DNA from: Acanthosepion esculentum
Taxonomy: Eukaryota; Mollusca; Cephalopoda; Sepiida; Sepiidae
Direction of reading: 5' to 3'
DNA length: 64,000 nucleotides
NCBI GenBank assembly: GCA_964036315.1
Contig: OZ038517.1
Coordinates: 50,567,406-50,631,405 of the forward strand
A program made the translations under genes and the position numbers. The notes beneath the pieces are model-generated. The model saw nothing but the letters and a program-made list of their open reading frames with translations. It had not been told where the DNA came from and made no database searches. Each line of letters begins with the position of its first letter. Positions within the stretch are counted from its first letter, which is position 1. This document shows, in pieces, positions 40,648 to 52,253 of the stretch.

Positions 40648-41194
40648 TCCTAACTGGTTTTTTTTCTGCATTCCTAGTTGGGAGGGGAGAGAGGAGGGGT
40701 AAAGAAGGAAGGAAGAAATAGGAGTGGTGGGAAAAGAAAGCGAGAAACGTTTCTGATCATAATTCCTATGACCTACAAATATGTTCAATATTTTTTTTTT
40801 TTTTTTGGTTAAGTAACACTTCATATAAAAGGAAGCTTTTCTTGTCATTACTTACCTGTTATGTCAAACTGTTCGTTGAAGATGAGGGTCGTTCCGCGTG
40901 GTCAACTTAAGATGAAGGAAAAAGACGAGCTCGCCGTCGATTATTTTTTGTATCGTCTTAGCCGAGGAGGAAGTGACGTAAGTCGGTGGTGATTGGTCAG
41001 CAGTGGCATTTATTTGAGGAGTCCATTTGTTGCGTGCTTTGCGTATTTTTTTTTTTTTTTTTTTGTACTGTAATTACTGACCGGTAGTGTCAATTTTTTG
41101 AAAATCTGTTTTCTTTTGCAGATCGTCGAATTTGTTTGGGCTTATAAGACGTTGTTTATTTTGACGAACTTTCTTCGGCCTACAAAGTTTTTCC
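40304..41194. other. unassigned; possible LINE 5' region and TA tract
   Basis: TA tract at 40588-40650. GTGACGTAAG with GATTGGTCAG at 40974-41005 would fit an internal promoter, and the sequence runs directly into the LINE-C coding remnant. Whether this is the LINE-C 5' UTR joined by an internal deletion, or flanking DNA, cannot be decided here. Confidence 0.35.
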
Positions 41195-42070
41195 CTTAAG
41201 TTAAGCTATTTGTTAATAGTCAGCAATGAAATCAGTGGTTATGAGATGGTGACAGGGGCCAAGATCAACTGCGATAAGTGTGTTGGCTTACGGTTGGATG
41301 CGTGGAAGGGAATTTCTCTTCCCGGACCTTTCCACTGGACGGATGGGCCGATCAAGATACTCGGCGTCTGGTTCGGTCCTGATATCCAGTTGGAAATGAA
41401 TTGGTCGGAGGTACAAGGGAGAACCGAGATCGCAATTAATTTGTGGTCTCGGAGGAATCTTTCCTTGAAGGGGAGGGCGGAGGTATGTGTTTCACATATC
41501 TACCCGATTCTCCTTTACCGACTCTCGGTACTTCCACTTGCGTCTACCACACTAATTTTATTAGTAAAGCTTTTGTTCTCTTTCTTGTGGAGAGGCAAAG
41601 CTGCTCGGGTATCCCGAGAGATCTGTTGCCTTCATCCATCTAAAGGCGGTCTAGGTATGCCTAGCATTGAGATTCGTCTCGATATGCTTCACATCGGGTT
41701 CCTGGATCGTTTGTGTCGCGATTCGGATGAGGGGGGCGCCTTCTGGAAGGAAGACGCCCATAGAAATTTCTCATCCTTGAGAAGTGTGCACTCGTGCGAG
41801 GAGGAGGCCCGCCGTTTACCCCGTGCCGAATGCTCCTTCTACCGTGAATGTCGTCTTGCTCTGAAACACCTCTTACGGGCGTCGGATGGCCTCTCCAACG
41901 TCCAGGCGTTGTCTCGTCGGGTATTATATCAAGTGTTACTCAGGGGGTCCGTTCATGATGATCTGATTGACGAGCTCGGTCTTACGAAGCGGGAGTCTCG
42001 CTCAATCTGGCCTTGGTCTCCCGGGTTGAAATGTTTCAATAACGATGAGGCATCCCTCACCAAATGGTGA
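41195..42070 (+). pseudogene. LINE-C ORF2, C-terminal part (Tx1/L1-like), 5'-truncated
   Basis: A 286-residue frame without a genuine start; the ATG at 41210 is internal. It contains GYEMVTGAKINCDKCVGLRL and PIKILGVWFGPDIQLEMNW, the region after the RT core where LGV.FG and NW are conserved, then LKGRAEVCVSHIYPILLYRL, FSFLWRGKAARVSREICCLH and SKGGLGMPSIEIRLDMLHIG. These features match the post-RT thumb and connection region of Tx1/L1-like LINE proteins. The RT palm and endonuclease are missing. It ends at TGA (42068-42070), where the reading frame moves to the next entry. The long open length suggests a fairly recent insertion. Confidence 0.8.
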
Positions 42071-42564
42071 TGAGTGGGGCCCTCTGGGTCTCCAAAAAGC
42101 TTTGCGCAGCGGGCTTGGAGAAATCTCCAAACTGTCGACGCTGTGATGGGGAAGTCGAGACCCTTGGTCAGGTCTTCTTTCATTGCAGGTTGGTAGCACC
42201 ATTGTGTAAGTTTGTTGAAGGCCTCATGGTTCGTATGTTGCAAGGAAAGTTCTTTGTCCTTGAGGCCTCTTCTGTTTGTAGCAATGTGGCGCCGCCGTTA
42301 ACGAAGGCTGAACTTTATGTGTTCCACTGCTTGCTAGGAGTTATGAGAGTCGTGATTTGGACGACACGTCAGAAGGGATTCTATGGAAGTGAGAAGTTTA
42401 CCTCTTCCCAACTGATCTTGTACTTTAGGCATCAGCTTAAAGTCAAGATTAGGACGGAAAGGCGGCGACTCTCTTCATCAGAATTCGGCAAAAGGTGGGT
42501 AAATCTTGCGCGATTGTGTAGAGTGAGAGGGGCTGACCTGGAGTGGCACTTTGATGTTGGTTAG
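42064..42564 (+). pseudogene. LINE-C ORF2 terminus with zinc-finger motif, after a frameshift
   Basis: A 166-residue frame that starts in a different frame from the previous entry with no gap in homology, so a single frameshift separates them. It includes SGALWVSKKLCAAGLEKSPN, then CRRCDGEVETLGQVFFHCRL: C-X2-C-X12-H-C, the zf-RVT type finger found near the end of many LINE ORF2 proteins, probably used to bind the RNA or target. It ends ...GADLEWHFDVG followed by TAG. Confidence 0.75.
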
Positions 42565-43330
42565 GTACAGGATCTTGTCCTTCCTGGGTTGAACAGAGGC
42601 AACCCGTCCCGATATTAGGCTAGTTTAGGTTTTAGTTTGAATCTTTAGTTTCACGTTTCTGGTTAACTTAGCTAGGGTATGTATGCTCATTGGCCCCCTT
42701 TTATTTCTGTCCTTTTTTTCTTTAGTTTAATTCCCCATCCCCTCCCTCGTTAGGTGGTCAGTGACGCCAGTTCTCTGGAAGTTGCGGGATGACTTTTGTT
42801 TCGTGTGTGTGTGTTGTTTTTTTTTTTCGTATTTGTTATTGTGTCTAAATGAGTGCGTGGTTTTGTGAGTGCTTTTTGGATGGATGATTGTTTTTTATAT
42901 TTTTATAATCTCGCAATTTTTTTCGTCCAGTTAACTGATGTTTCTGCCACATTTAGGTATTGTGGGTTTTTTTATTACTAACCTTATTTTGTTTTGTTTT
43001 CATGTAAATAGTATTTAATTCATATTGTAAATATTCATTGGGGTTTTTAAATTGTTATTTTTCCCTTCCCCCCACAGACTTTGAAATGTACATATGCGGA
43101 CGAGTTAGATTTTCATAGAGAATTTGATGTATTATGGTGGATGTAGTAAGAAAGGTAGGAGAGTATGTGTTGTTTTGGTGATAGGACTATTGTTAGTATG
43201 TTTGTGTCAGTGTTTGTGACTAGCTAAGTTTAAAATTAAAACAGAAGACCCTCCTTCCCCAATCCCCTTTTTGGCCTTGTACCACATTTTGTACTTATGT
43301 GCGAATAAATATCTTTGCGTATTTTTGTGT
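42565..43330 (+). other. LINE-C 3' UTR
   Basis: Non-coding sequence running from the ORF2 stop to AATAAA at 43314-43319. 43070-43300 matches, in reverse, 58805-59040 and 59150-59315 (TATTATGGTGG.TGTAGTAAG, GTGTTGTTTTGGTG, CTAGCTAARTTTAA). It contains GGCCTTGTACCACAT at 43273-43287 near the end. Confidence 0.7.
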
Positions 43331-43794
43331 TTGTTTCAGGATCGCCTGCCGGAATAGTACTGTTTCGGTAGGGTCTCTTGGGCGAGCAAGTATGATGTTG
43401 GAAGACCCGAAACTTGCCATGAACCCAAGTCATAACATCACTGACGAGGTGACCCTGAGCACTCATGGAAGTGTTTTCATAACAAATATATATATATATA
43501 TATATATATTTCTTATTCCCTCATATTATTTTTTTTAATTGTTTTTTCTATTTATTTATCTGTTTTTTGTAATCATTATTTCTTTTTTTTTCTTTTTTAC
43601 AATCTTTCTGCATTTTTCTATTTAAAAAAAAAATGTAACTCATTTGCATCGCATTTACTACTCTTTTTGACCAATTTTATTTTGGGGCTACGTAGCAGCG
43701 TTTCTCCCATAAGCCATTTCTTTACTTTTAACAACATAGACATTGTGCCCGACGAACTGTAAAAACGTAGGTACTAGCATATGTACTAATTATC

Positions 43795-43867
<73 letters not shown>

Positions 43868-44153
43868 AATATGTACAAAATGGGAAAGAACTCGTTAGGT
43901 AAATAATCCGAAGTTTTTTAGTACTTTTGTTTTCATTTTATAAAAACAGTGTTCCATACAAAAATAGAGCCTAAATTATAATTATTTTTTTTAAATTTCG
44001 CTTGAGGATGAAACAGAGCTTGATACTTTAAATTCAATTTAATTCTAATAATTATATTGAAGCTTTCAGCTCTTGTTTTTGAAACATGAGAACTCTTTTG
44101 TAGCGAAGGAATCCTATTTTTTAAATATAATTATATATATATATATATATATC
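43331..44153. other. AT-rich region with TA tracts
   Basis: TA at 43489-43508 and 43797-43864. The GAAGACCCG.AACTTGCC stretch near 43400 is unassigned. No gene recognised. Confidence 0.4.
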
Positions 44154-44459
44154 AGGTCATCCAAATTTTGAATAAAGAAAACAAGTGACCAAATGTTACA
44201 TTTAATTACAGATTCAATCAACAATGTATTTTCCCTGATTATCTATGACTTCCTTCCATCTATTAACAAGCTTACTAATTCCATTACTGTAAAATTCTTT
44301 TGGCTTTGATTCGAAGAACTCACAAATGTCAGTTTTAACCTCTGCCTGTGTTACAAAAGCTGTTTCTTCCAAATGATTCTGTAAGCTACGAAACAAATGG
44401 TTGTCTGAAGGAGCAAGATCGGGAGAATAAGGTGGATGAGGAATTTTCTCCCAACCCAA
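44154..44459 (-). pseudogene. mariner transposase C-terminal remnant with terminal repeat
   Basis: The minus frame (81 residues) begins GWEKIPHPPYSPDLAPSDNH and continues LFRSLQNHLEETAF and SNGISKLVNRWKEVIDNQG. HPPYSPDLAPSD carries the third catalytic aspartate of the DD34D triad, and LFRSL follows as in mariner transposases. The N-terminal DNA-binding part and the first two catalytic residues are missing. Beyond the stop, the minus strand ends ATTTGGATGACCTGA at 44154 next to TA, consistent with the terminal inverted repeat at a TA target. A 3' fragment; inactive. Confidence 0.85.
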
Positions 44460-44599
44460 GTGTTTTTAGAAATTTGATATTGTTAACTGTAGGAATACTT
44501 TTAGAGCGTGCAGTCATTTTGAATTTTTTTTTTTTAATTTTAAAATTGTGCGTTCTTGTACTGTAGACGTAGGATTTTTGTAGTAAAGGTGGCATGAAC

Positions 44600-44924
44600 T
44601 AAATTGTTCAATAATTAGTGTAATGGCACAGTTATTATCAGGAATTCGCAAACAAATTATTTCGGATGACACTTTATCTTTCGATGTCCTGTTATTACCT
44701 GGATGTAAAAAACTTACCTATTTCCCTACCTGAGGATGATCGTATGAAACGATTGAAAGCTAATAGCAAAAAAAGACCTGATAAAACCGGAATTTATAAA
44801 CAAGGATCATACCATTCATTAACGGATTCGAGGTTAATGTATTTTATTATTAAAAATTGTTTGCGAGAGTGATTCTTGCCATATCATTAACTTCATTATC
44901 TGCTTTTCGTATGAATGATTCGCG

Positions 44925-44927
<3 letters not shown>
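44600..44927. other. unassigned region
   Basis: The short plus frame 44666-44872 has no recognised domain. ACTTTATCTTTCGATGTCC and GATCGTATGAAACGATTGA are not part of any repeat seen elsewhere in the window. Confidence 0.3.

Positions 44928-45019
<92 letters not shown>
44928..45019. repeat. (TA)n tract
   Basis: About 90 bp of TA. Confidence 0.95.
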
Positions 45020-45021
<2 letters not shown>

Positions 45022-45127
45022 TGTGTGGCAGAAAGTCGTTGAGAGTGATTGGTTTCTTATATTGTCTCAGATCAAAAACAGAAAAAATAGAATGTATAAA
45101 TATATGGCGTGGGATAATTAGGGCACT

Positions 45128-45260
45128 TCGACGTGGCGTAATGGTTAGCAAGCTTATCTCACTAGAACAATTACGACTGAATAGTGAGTTCGATCCTCAC
45201 TGGGTGCCCTCATACTTTCGGCCTTGTGCCACATCTAAGCTACTCTTAGAAAATCATATG
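45128..45260 (+). mobile_element. S2 SINE, single copy
   Basis: GTGGCGTAATGGTTAGCAAG (A box), GAGTTCGATCCTCACTGGG (B box), GGCCTTGTGCCACAT at 45220-45234, then TAAGCTACTCTTAGAAAATC. TGGCGTGGGATA flanks it on both sides (45104; 45259), a candidate target-site duplication of about 12-14 bp. Confidence 0.85.
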
Positions 45261-45349
45261 GCGTGGGATAGTCATCCAGAAAGTAAGGGGAAAAGAAAGA
45301 AAGAAAGAAAGTGGACAGGCTTTTAATATCGTCATATCAATAACAAGTA

Positions 45350-45369
45350 TATGTATATATATCATCTCG

Positions 45370-45455
<86 letters not shown>

Positions 45456-45638
45456 TCTCGGAATATATATATATCATCTCGGAATATATATATATATATC
45501 ATCTCGGAATATATATATATATATATCATCTCGGAATATATATATATATATATCATCTCGGAATATATATATATATATATATATCATCTCAGAATATATA
45601 TATATATATATATCATCTCGGAATATATATATATATAC
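45350..45638. repeat. TA tract with eight to nine embedded TCATCTCGGAA motifs
   Basis: TCATCTCGGAA (one TCATCTCAGAA) recurs at 45361, 45453, 45473, 45499, 45525, 45553, 45583 and 45613, separated by TA runs of varying length. Confidence 0.9.
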
Positions 45639-45639
45639 A

Positions 45640-46494
45640 TGGTGGGGATAGACATGGTAAATTATGTGCCAAAGAAAGAAAGAAATAGACAATTAAACAA
45701 ATAAATAGTAAGAGAGAAGCGACTTCTAATAGCGCCTCCAATCAAAGTCAGAATCGACATTTTGGCCCAACCAATATATATATATATATGTACGTGTGTG
45801 TGCGTGTGTGCGTGCGTGACCGGGAGAGAGAATGGGTGGATGAGTGAGTGACAAATGAAAGAGAGAAAGAGAACAGACTTTTATATCCTGTCGCAACAAC
45901 AGAACGGATATTTTGAAATCTATCTATATGATGACGATGATGGTGATGGTGCTGGTGGGCGCATGCTGTAGTACCGAGCTAAATCAACCCGACAATGGTG
46001 CGCTGAGGAAATTCGCCTTCTTACCATTAACAGAAGAATTAATCACAACAGAAGCTATTATGTGCATTGATGTATGGTTCGATGCTTTTCGGCTTTTCAA
46101 ATTTTTAATGGGTGTTACTCGTAAAATTAATTAAGAAATATTAAATGGCAGGGAAATATAATTGCCTCTGACACATTAATTTGATTTCACTCCGACGCTG
46201 GCATAGTTTACAGCCAGTGCAATTGAGTTAGTGTCGTGATTTTGGGGGCTACGAGAAATAATGTAGGACTTGCGATTGTCAACCACCGGAGCACGAAGAT
46301 CGCCATTAAAATAAATGGAACATGGATGAAATGGGCGGTCGTGTCTATGTAAGCATGGGTGCGGGTGTGTATGAAAAGTTACGTTTATAACATGAATAAG
46401 TGGATAATGCGGACCAGGTTCAAACTCGGGCCAGAAATTGTCAATTTTTATTTCAGTTGTGTATTTCGTTAATGCCTTTAATTTAAAGTCTAAT
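45640..46494. other. unassigned region
   Basis: Contains a short TA/TG run (45774-45810). The frame 45913-46134 starts in an ATG-rich low-complexity stretch (see rejected items). No gene established. Confidence 0.35.
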
Positions 46495-46790
46495 CCTGAG
46501 GAATCGGAGAGCCGAGTTCGAATTCCAGTTGAATCCATTGCATTCACTTACGTGCTAATACCCTTGGGAAAGGTATGAATCCTCTTCTTCCCCACCCCCA
46601 CCAGCTATGGGTAAATAGCAGGACAGACCGAGTTCTATAGCCTTAGATGGCAACTGGTCTACTGTAGAAAGAAATGACAACCTACTGCGGGAAAAAATCT
46701 GCCTCGTCAGTCATGTATCGGAAGATACATGATCGCCTAAGCGTGTATCACGCATGGCACATGACTGACTGACGTGCTAATACCCTTGGG
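46495..46790 (+). mobile_element. S3 SINE, near-complete copy
   Basis: GAGAGCCGAGTTCGAATTCC (B box), CCTTGGGAAAGGTATGAATCC at 46561, AGCTATGGGTAAATAGCAGG, GGCAACTGGTCTACTGTAGA, TGCCTCGTCAGTCATGTATC and a hairpin GTATCGGAAGATAC. Ends ACTGACTGACG. Its 5' head is partly lost. Confidence 0.8.
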
Positions 46791-46797
46791 AAAGTAT

Positions 46798-47160
46798 TTG
46801 TCTATATTTCTGAGATGAGGTATAATAAGTACATTATTATGTACATTATTTACATTATTCGGACTATTGTCCTCATCTTTGTCGCCATATTTATTACAAT
46901 TGGTTATCCAGTGACAGGACCCAAAAAGTGTGAATTCAATACCCGGTTAATGCGGTGGAGAACTTGGAGAGGGGAATTAACAGGAGATAACTGATAACTG
47001 ATATCCATTAAAACATGGCACGTGGAACTAGAACAGTCTACCCCCCTTATAAAGGGTTCAGTTTGACATTCCAACCACCTGAAGAAGGCCGGAGTGTACA
47101 ACGGTCGAAACGTTGCAATAAATATGGCATCAAAAATGAGGACAATAGTCCGAATAATGT
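46798..47160. repeat. S1 copies, minus then plus
   Basis: A minus 3' end (CTATATTTCTGAGATGAGG) at 46801-46900. A plus copy from 46905 with B-box-like GTGAATTCAATACCCGG and core CTGAAGA at 47079, stem GGCCG/CGGTC. It interrupts an S3 copy: CCTTGGGAAAGGTATAAATCC resumes at 47163. Confidence 0.75.
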
Positions 47161-47243
47161 ACCCTTGGGAAAGGTATAAATCCTCTTCATCTCTCTCCTA
47201 CCCCCAGCTATGGGTAAATAGCAAGGAATGACTTAAAAGGAAG

Positions 47244-47580
47244 AAGATTCGTGCTCTGGATTGGCCGAGTCAAAATCCGGATCTCAATCCAATAGAAATG
47301 TTGTGGTTAGACCCGAAGCTGTCAATTCATGCCAGTTGTCCCTTCAATACCCCTCAACTGGCTGAATTTTGCGTGTCGGAGTGTGCAAAATCCCCAACAG
47401 CAGATACGAGAGACAGTGGCTAGAGAAGACGTTTGGTTGAAGTAATCGCTGCAAAAAGAGTTTCGACAAGTTACTAACTAAATAGTTTCACATACTTTTT
47501 TGCACATATCCAATTTTTTGTTTTGGCAAAATAAATCACTTTTTTTTTTAAATAAATAATTAAAATACATCTTTTTTTTT
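47244..47580 (+). pseudogene. Tc1-type transposase C-terminal remnant
   Basis: Plus frame: a KKIRALDWPSQNPDLNPIEM stretch followed by LWLDPKLSIHA. WPSQNPDLNPIE carries the final glutamate of the DD34E triad of Tc1-like transposases. A second frame gives PQLAEFCVSECAKSP. A 3' non-coding part follows (AGTTTCACATACTTTTTTGC). The transposase would have cut and joined element ends; only about 80 residues remain, with frameshifts. It sits inside an S3 SINE cluster. Confidence 0.75.
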
Positions 47581-47599
47581 ATTTGTTGTTCATTATTTG

Positions 47600-48545
47600 G
47601 AAAGTCTATCCATTACATTCACATACGTTCTAATTCCCTTGGGTAAGGTATGAATCATCATCTTCTTCCGCCCCCCCCCCCCCCCAGCTATGGGTAGATA
47701 GCAAGACAGTCTGGGTTCTATGGTGGCAACTGGTCTACCGCAGAAAGAAATGGCAACATACTTCGGGGAAAAAATCTGCCTCGTCAGTCATGTATCGAAA
47801 GATACATGATCGCCTAAGCGTGTATCATGCATGGAAAATAACTGACTGACTTTCCAGTCGGATCCATTACATTCAATTACATGCTAATACCCTTGGGAAA
47901 GATATGAACCCTCTTCTCTTCCCCAACCAGATATGGGTAAATAGCAAGACAGACTGAGTTCTATGGTTTTGGATGGCAATTGGTCTACCTAGAAAGAAAT
48001 GGCAACCTACTGCTGGAAAAAATCTTTTTCGTCAGTCATGTATCGAAAGATACATGATCGCCTAAGCGTGTATCACTCATGGTACATAACTGACTGAAAT
48101 TCACTTACGTGCCAATATCCTTGGGAAAGGTATGAATCCTCTTCTTCTCCTCCCCCCAGCTATGGGTAAATAGCAGGAGAGACCTGGTTCTATAGCCTTG
48201 GATGGCAACTGGTCTACTGTAGAAAGAAATGACAACCTACTGCGGGAAAAAAATCTGCCTCGTCAGTCATGTATCGAAAGATACATGATTGCCTAAGTGG
48301 GTATCACACATGGCACATAACTGACTGAAATTCACTTACGTACTAATACCCTTTGAAAAGATATGAATCCTCTTCTTGTCCCGCCCAGCTATAGGTAAAT
48401 AGCAGGACAGACCGGGTTCTATAGCATTGGAGGGCAACTGGTCTACCCCAGAAAGAAATGGCAACCTACTGCGGAAAGAAATCTGCCTCGTCAGTCATGT
48501 ATCGAAAGATTTATTTTCGCCTAAGTAGGTATCACGCATGGCACA
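47600..48545 (+). repeat. S3 SINE tandem cluster, about four units of about 235-260 bp
   Basis: The CTAATACCCTTGGGAAAG-type landmark recurs at about 47630, 47885, 48115 and 48346. Each is followed by the same body to the TCGTCAGTCATGTATCGAAA hairpin and ACTGACTGA, and the next unit joins directly at TTCACTTACG. A C-rich run of 14 lies at 47670-47684. Confidence 0.85.
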
Positions 48546-48554
48546 TAACTGAAC

Positions 48555-48832
48555 TGAGTCCTGGGAATGACGATAAACTACATCAGGCAGCAAGGCCTCT
48601 GATCAGGAGATTTTGTGGAGCGTGGAACCACTTCTTAATTACTGCTGTTCCATGACCCGGGTGGTAGCACCTGTTAGTGCCCCAACTATGGGCAAATAAT
48701 GAACATCCAAATATTATGAAAGCTTAAAAATACACTTTTATAGTAAAAATACCGGCAATACCTATTTACAGTAAAATTACCAACATACATTTTATAGCAA
48801 AATGACCAACAATACATTTTATTTGCATCTTC
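48555..48832 (+). repeat. dispersed module with a short minisatellite tail
   Basis: The same module as 19700-20344 (GGAACCACTTCTTAATTACT, GGTAGCACCTGTTAGTGCCC), followed by two to three degenerate 53-bp tail units. Confidence 0.7.
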
Positions 48833-49229
48833 TTCTTCTTTTTCTTTTTCTTCTTCTTCCTCTTCTTGTAGCAGCAGCAGCAGCTGCAGTCGTCGTCACA
48901 ATTTCTTGTCGTCTGCCGTTTTCAACAACTTAAGCCTTTTTGCCATCTCTCCCAATCCACGGATTCTCTATTTGAATTATAGCATTTAAGTCTTTTTAGG
49001 CAATTGTTGGAAATTTTCCCTTTGTATTTCTTAAACAAGAACCTAACAGGTATACGAAGTTATTCATAGGGTCTTTCTCGGGTACAAAATTCTTTAAAGA
49101 GGAGGCTTACGGACACCTCACGTTGGAAGACCAGTTTCCTTATGATGAGCGAACTTAAGCAACGTAGAGCCTGGTCAGTACGAAGATGGGTGACCGCTTG
49201 GGAAATATCAGGTGCATCAAGCTTGGATG
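48833..49229. other. (TTC)n stretch, then unassigned; SINE-like piece near 49140-49230
   Basis: TTC repeats and GCAGCAGCAGCAGCTGCAG at 48828-48890. AGGTGATGTAATGGATAAGG at 49231 is a degenerate SINE head that runs into GATA repeats. Confidence 0.45.
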
Positions 49230-49286
49230 TGCAGGTGATGTAATGGATAAGGTCTCGGAATTGTTTGATATAAACAGACTGACATT

Positions 49287-49344
<58 letters not shown>

Positions 49345-49354
49345 GAACATACTG

Positions 49355-49407
<53 letters not shown>

Positions 49408-49456
49408 TGAACATAGATAGATAGATAGATATGAACATAGATAGATAGATATGAAC

Positions 49457-49487
<31 letters not shown>

Positions 49488-49492
49488 TGAAC

Positions 49493-49523
<31 letters not shown>

Positions 49524-49563
49524 TATAATGAACATACTGAGATAGATATATATATATATGAAC

Positions 49564-49594
<31 letters not shown>

Positions 49595-49599
49595 TGAAC

Positions 49600-49646
<47 letters not shown>

Positions 49647-49688
49647 TGAACATAGATAGATAATGAACATACTTAGATATATATGAAC

Positions 49689-49727
<39 letters not shown>

Positions 49728-49827
49728 TGAACATAGATAGATAATGAACATACTTAGATAGATATATATGAACAAAGATAGATAGATAGATAGATAGATA
49801 TGAACATAGATAGATAATGAACATACT

Positions 49828-49873
<46 letters not shown>

Positions 49874-50040
49874 TGAACATAGAAAATGAACATACTTAGA
49901 TAGATAGATATATATGAACAAAGATAGATAGATAGATAGATATGAACATAGATAGATAATGAACATACTTAGATAGATAGATATATATGAACAAAGATAG
50001 ATAGATAGATATGAACATAGATAGATAATGAACATACTTA
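49287..50040 (+). repeat. (GATA)n array with interspersed TGAACATA
   Basis: Runs of GATA 3-12 units long, separated by ATGAACATA or TGAACATACTTA spacers, for about 750 bp. The (IYLS)n frames on the minus strand are artefacts. Confidence 0.95.
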
Positions 50041-50044
50041 GATT

Positions 50045-50680
50045 GAATATGAATCATCCTGTGATAGATCAATAGATATGAATAGACTGAGACAGAGGGA
50101 CAGGTACATACATACATAGAATTTAAGAAAGGTAAAATCTTTTTCTGAATGAGTTCCACTTCCAGTTGAATTCGTTATGTTCACTTACGTGCAATTATCC
50201 TTGGGAAAGGCATGAAACCATTTCTTCTTGCCATGGATTAATTAGGAAGATATCTATCATTGAAAGCCGTTATTATCTCAACAAAAAAATTGCGTATAAA
50301 ATATTTAGATTTCGGCAGTAAATAACCCATAGATGTGTTGATATGCCACTAGACAAAAACAACGAACCAAAGTCTTTATAGAGGTTAGTTTTTGTGTCTC
50401 CTCTGTCGTGCTAAATATATTTGCTTTTTATCTGAACACTGCACATTAAAAACAGGTAAATATTTAGGCATTTTCGGACTGGCCGTAACTTTTCATCCAT
50501 TAAATTTCATGAATTTCTTGATTTCGTTGATTCAAATCTTTATGCAGAAATTTTGGTCAAATAAAAAATTCATTCAGTATTTTCATATGGCTGAAACGAA
50601 AGCGGATAATGCGACCAGATCTACTAGAAGACTTGCTTTCCCAATTCCCAGCCTTCACAGATGTATTGACTTAATAAAGC
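50045..50680. other. unassigned region
   Basis: A plus frame of 112 residues (50392-50730) runs into the minisatellite and has no recognised domain. A short S3 scrap (CCTTGGGAAAGGCATGAAACC) lies at 50200. Confidence 0.35.
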
Positions 50681-50684
50681 ACAT

Positions 50685-51951
50685 ATCAACAGCAGCCCAT
50701 AATAAACCTCGTATCAGCAGCAGCCCTTAATAACCTCGTACCAACAGCAGCCCATAATAAACTCGTATTATCAGCAGCCCTTAAAACCTCGTATAAGCAG
50801 CAGACCATAATGAACCACGTATTAGCAGCAGCCGTTAATAACCTCGTATCAACACTAGTCCATAATAAACCTTGTATTAGCAGCAGCCCTTAATAACCCC
50901 GTATCAGCAGCAGCCCAAAATAAACCTTGTATTAGCAGCAGCCCTTAATAACCTCGTATCAACAGCAGCCCATAATAAACCTCGTATCAGCAGCAGCCCT
51001 TAATAAACCTCTTATTTCAGCAGCCATTAATAAACCTCGTATCAGCAGCTGCCCATAATAAACCTTGTATTAGCAGCAGCCCTTTATAAACTTCGTATAA
51101 GCAGCAGCCCTTTATAAACCTAAGCCGCCCATAATAAACTACTTATCAGCAGCCCATAATAAAACTCGTATCAGCAGCTGCCCATAATAAACATCGTATT
51201 AGAAACAGCCCTGAATGAATATAGTACCAGCAGCAGCCTTAATAAACCCCGTATCAACAGCAGTTTATTAACTGATGCTGTTGGTACGATGTTTATTAAT
51301 GTAGTAACAGCAGTATCACTTAATAATCCTCGTATCTGCAGCAGCCCTTAATAAACCCCGTATCAGCAGCAGCACATAATAAACCTCGCATTAGCAGCAG
51401 CCCTGTATAAACCTCGTATCAGCAGCAGCGCTTAATCAACATACTATCAGCAGCAGCCCTTAATAAACCTCGTAATACCAGCAGACCTTAAAAAAGCTTC
51501 TATCAACAGCAGCCCTTTATAAACCTCGTATTAGCAGCAGCCCATAATAAACTTCGTATTAACAGCAGCCCATAATAAACCTCGTATCATCTGCAGCCCT
51601 TAATAAACTTCGTATCAGCAGCTGCCCATAATAAACTACGTATCACCAACAGCCCATAATAAACCTCATATCAGCAGCACCCTTTAATAAACCTCGTATC
51701 AATAGCTGCCCATAATAAACCTCGTATCAGCAGCGGCCCTTAGTAAGCCTATTAGCAGCAGCCGTTAATAAACTTCGTATTAGCAGCATCCCTTAATAAA
51801 TATAGTATCAGCAGCAGTCCGTAATAAACCTTGTATTAATAGCAACACTGTATAAAACTCGTATTAGCATCAGCCCATAATAAACCTCGTATCAGCAGCA
51901 GCCCTTAATAAACCTCGTATCAGCAGCAGCCCTTAATAAACCTCGTATAGG
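50685..51951. repeat. 28-bp minisatellite, about 45 units
   Basis: Unit: AATAAACCTCGTATCAGCAG then CAGCCCTT. Many units vary in length by a few bases. Around 51255-51300 a short inverted segment appears (CAGTTTATTAACTGATGCTG), flipping the local orientation. Confidence 0.95.
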
Positions 51952-52250
51952 ATTGGTGTAGACAAAATAAAATTCCAATAACCAAAAACAGTGTTGGAAA
52001 AATATGAAAAAAATGTAAAGGATAATGGAATTATTTGTTTTGTTCTAATTAATTTGCACAAAAGTGTACATTCATTGACATTTTGTTGCCTATGCAATTT
52101 ACTTCAAGGAAAAGAAACCCTTAAATTTTCCTTTTGTTAGTTTTGCTTAATAAATGTTATCTTGCATTGCAAATCAATCAGTCTCGCGTATTTTTCACCA
52201 CAATTATTTCATGTATTCTAATAGATTCTCTAAGAAACCATATACATTAA
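51952..52250. other. unassigned AT-rich region
   Basis: No gene or known repeat recognised. Confidence 0.35.
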
Positions 52251-52253
52251 TTA

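Noticed and set aside
41443..41643. Second plus-strand frame inside LINE-C
   Set aside because: Shadow frame of the LINE-C ORF2 region.
45913..46134. 73-residue frame with a signal-peptide-like start (MMTMMVMVLVGACC)
   Set aside because: The hydrophobic start comes from an ATG/GTG-rich simple stretch; the remainder shows no cysteine framework or known peptide motif, and no splice or promoter signal supports it.
49060..50160. IYLS-repeat proteins of up to 277 residues
   Set aside because: Translation of GATA repeats on the minus strand.
50685..51951. CAG-repeat array or CRISPR
   Set aside because: CAGCAG is only a part of a 28-bp minisatellite unit; there are no spacers.
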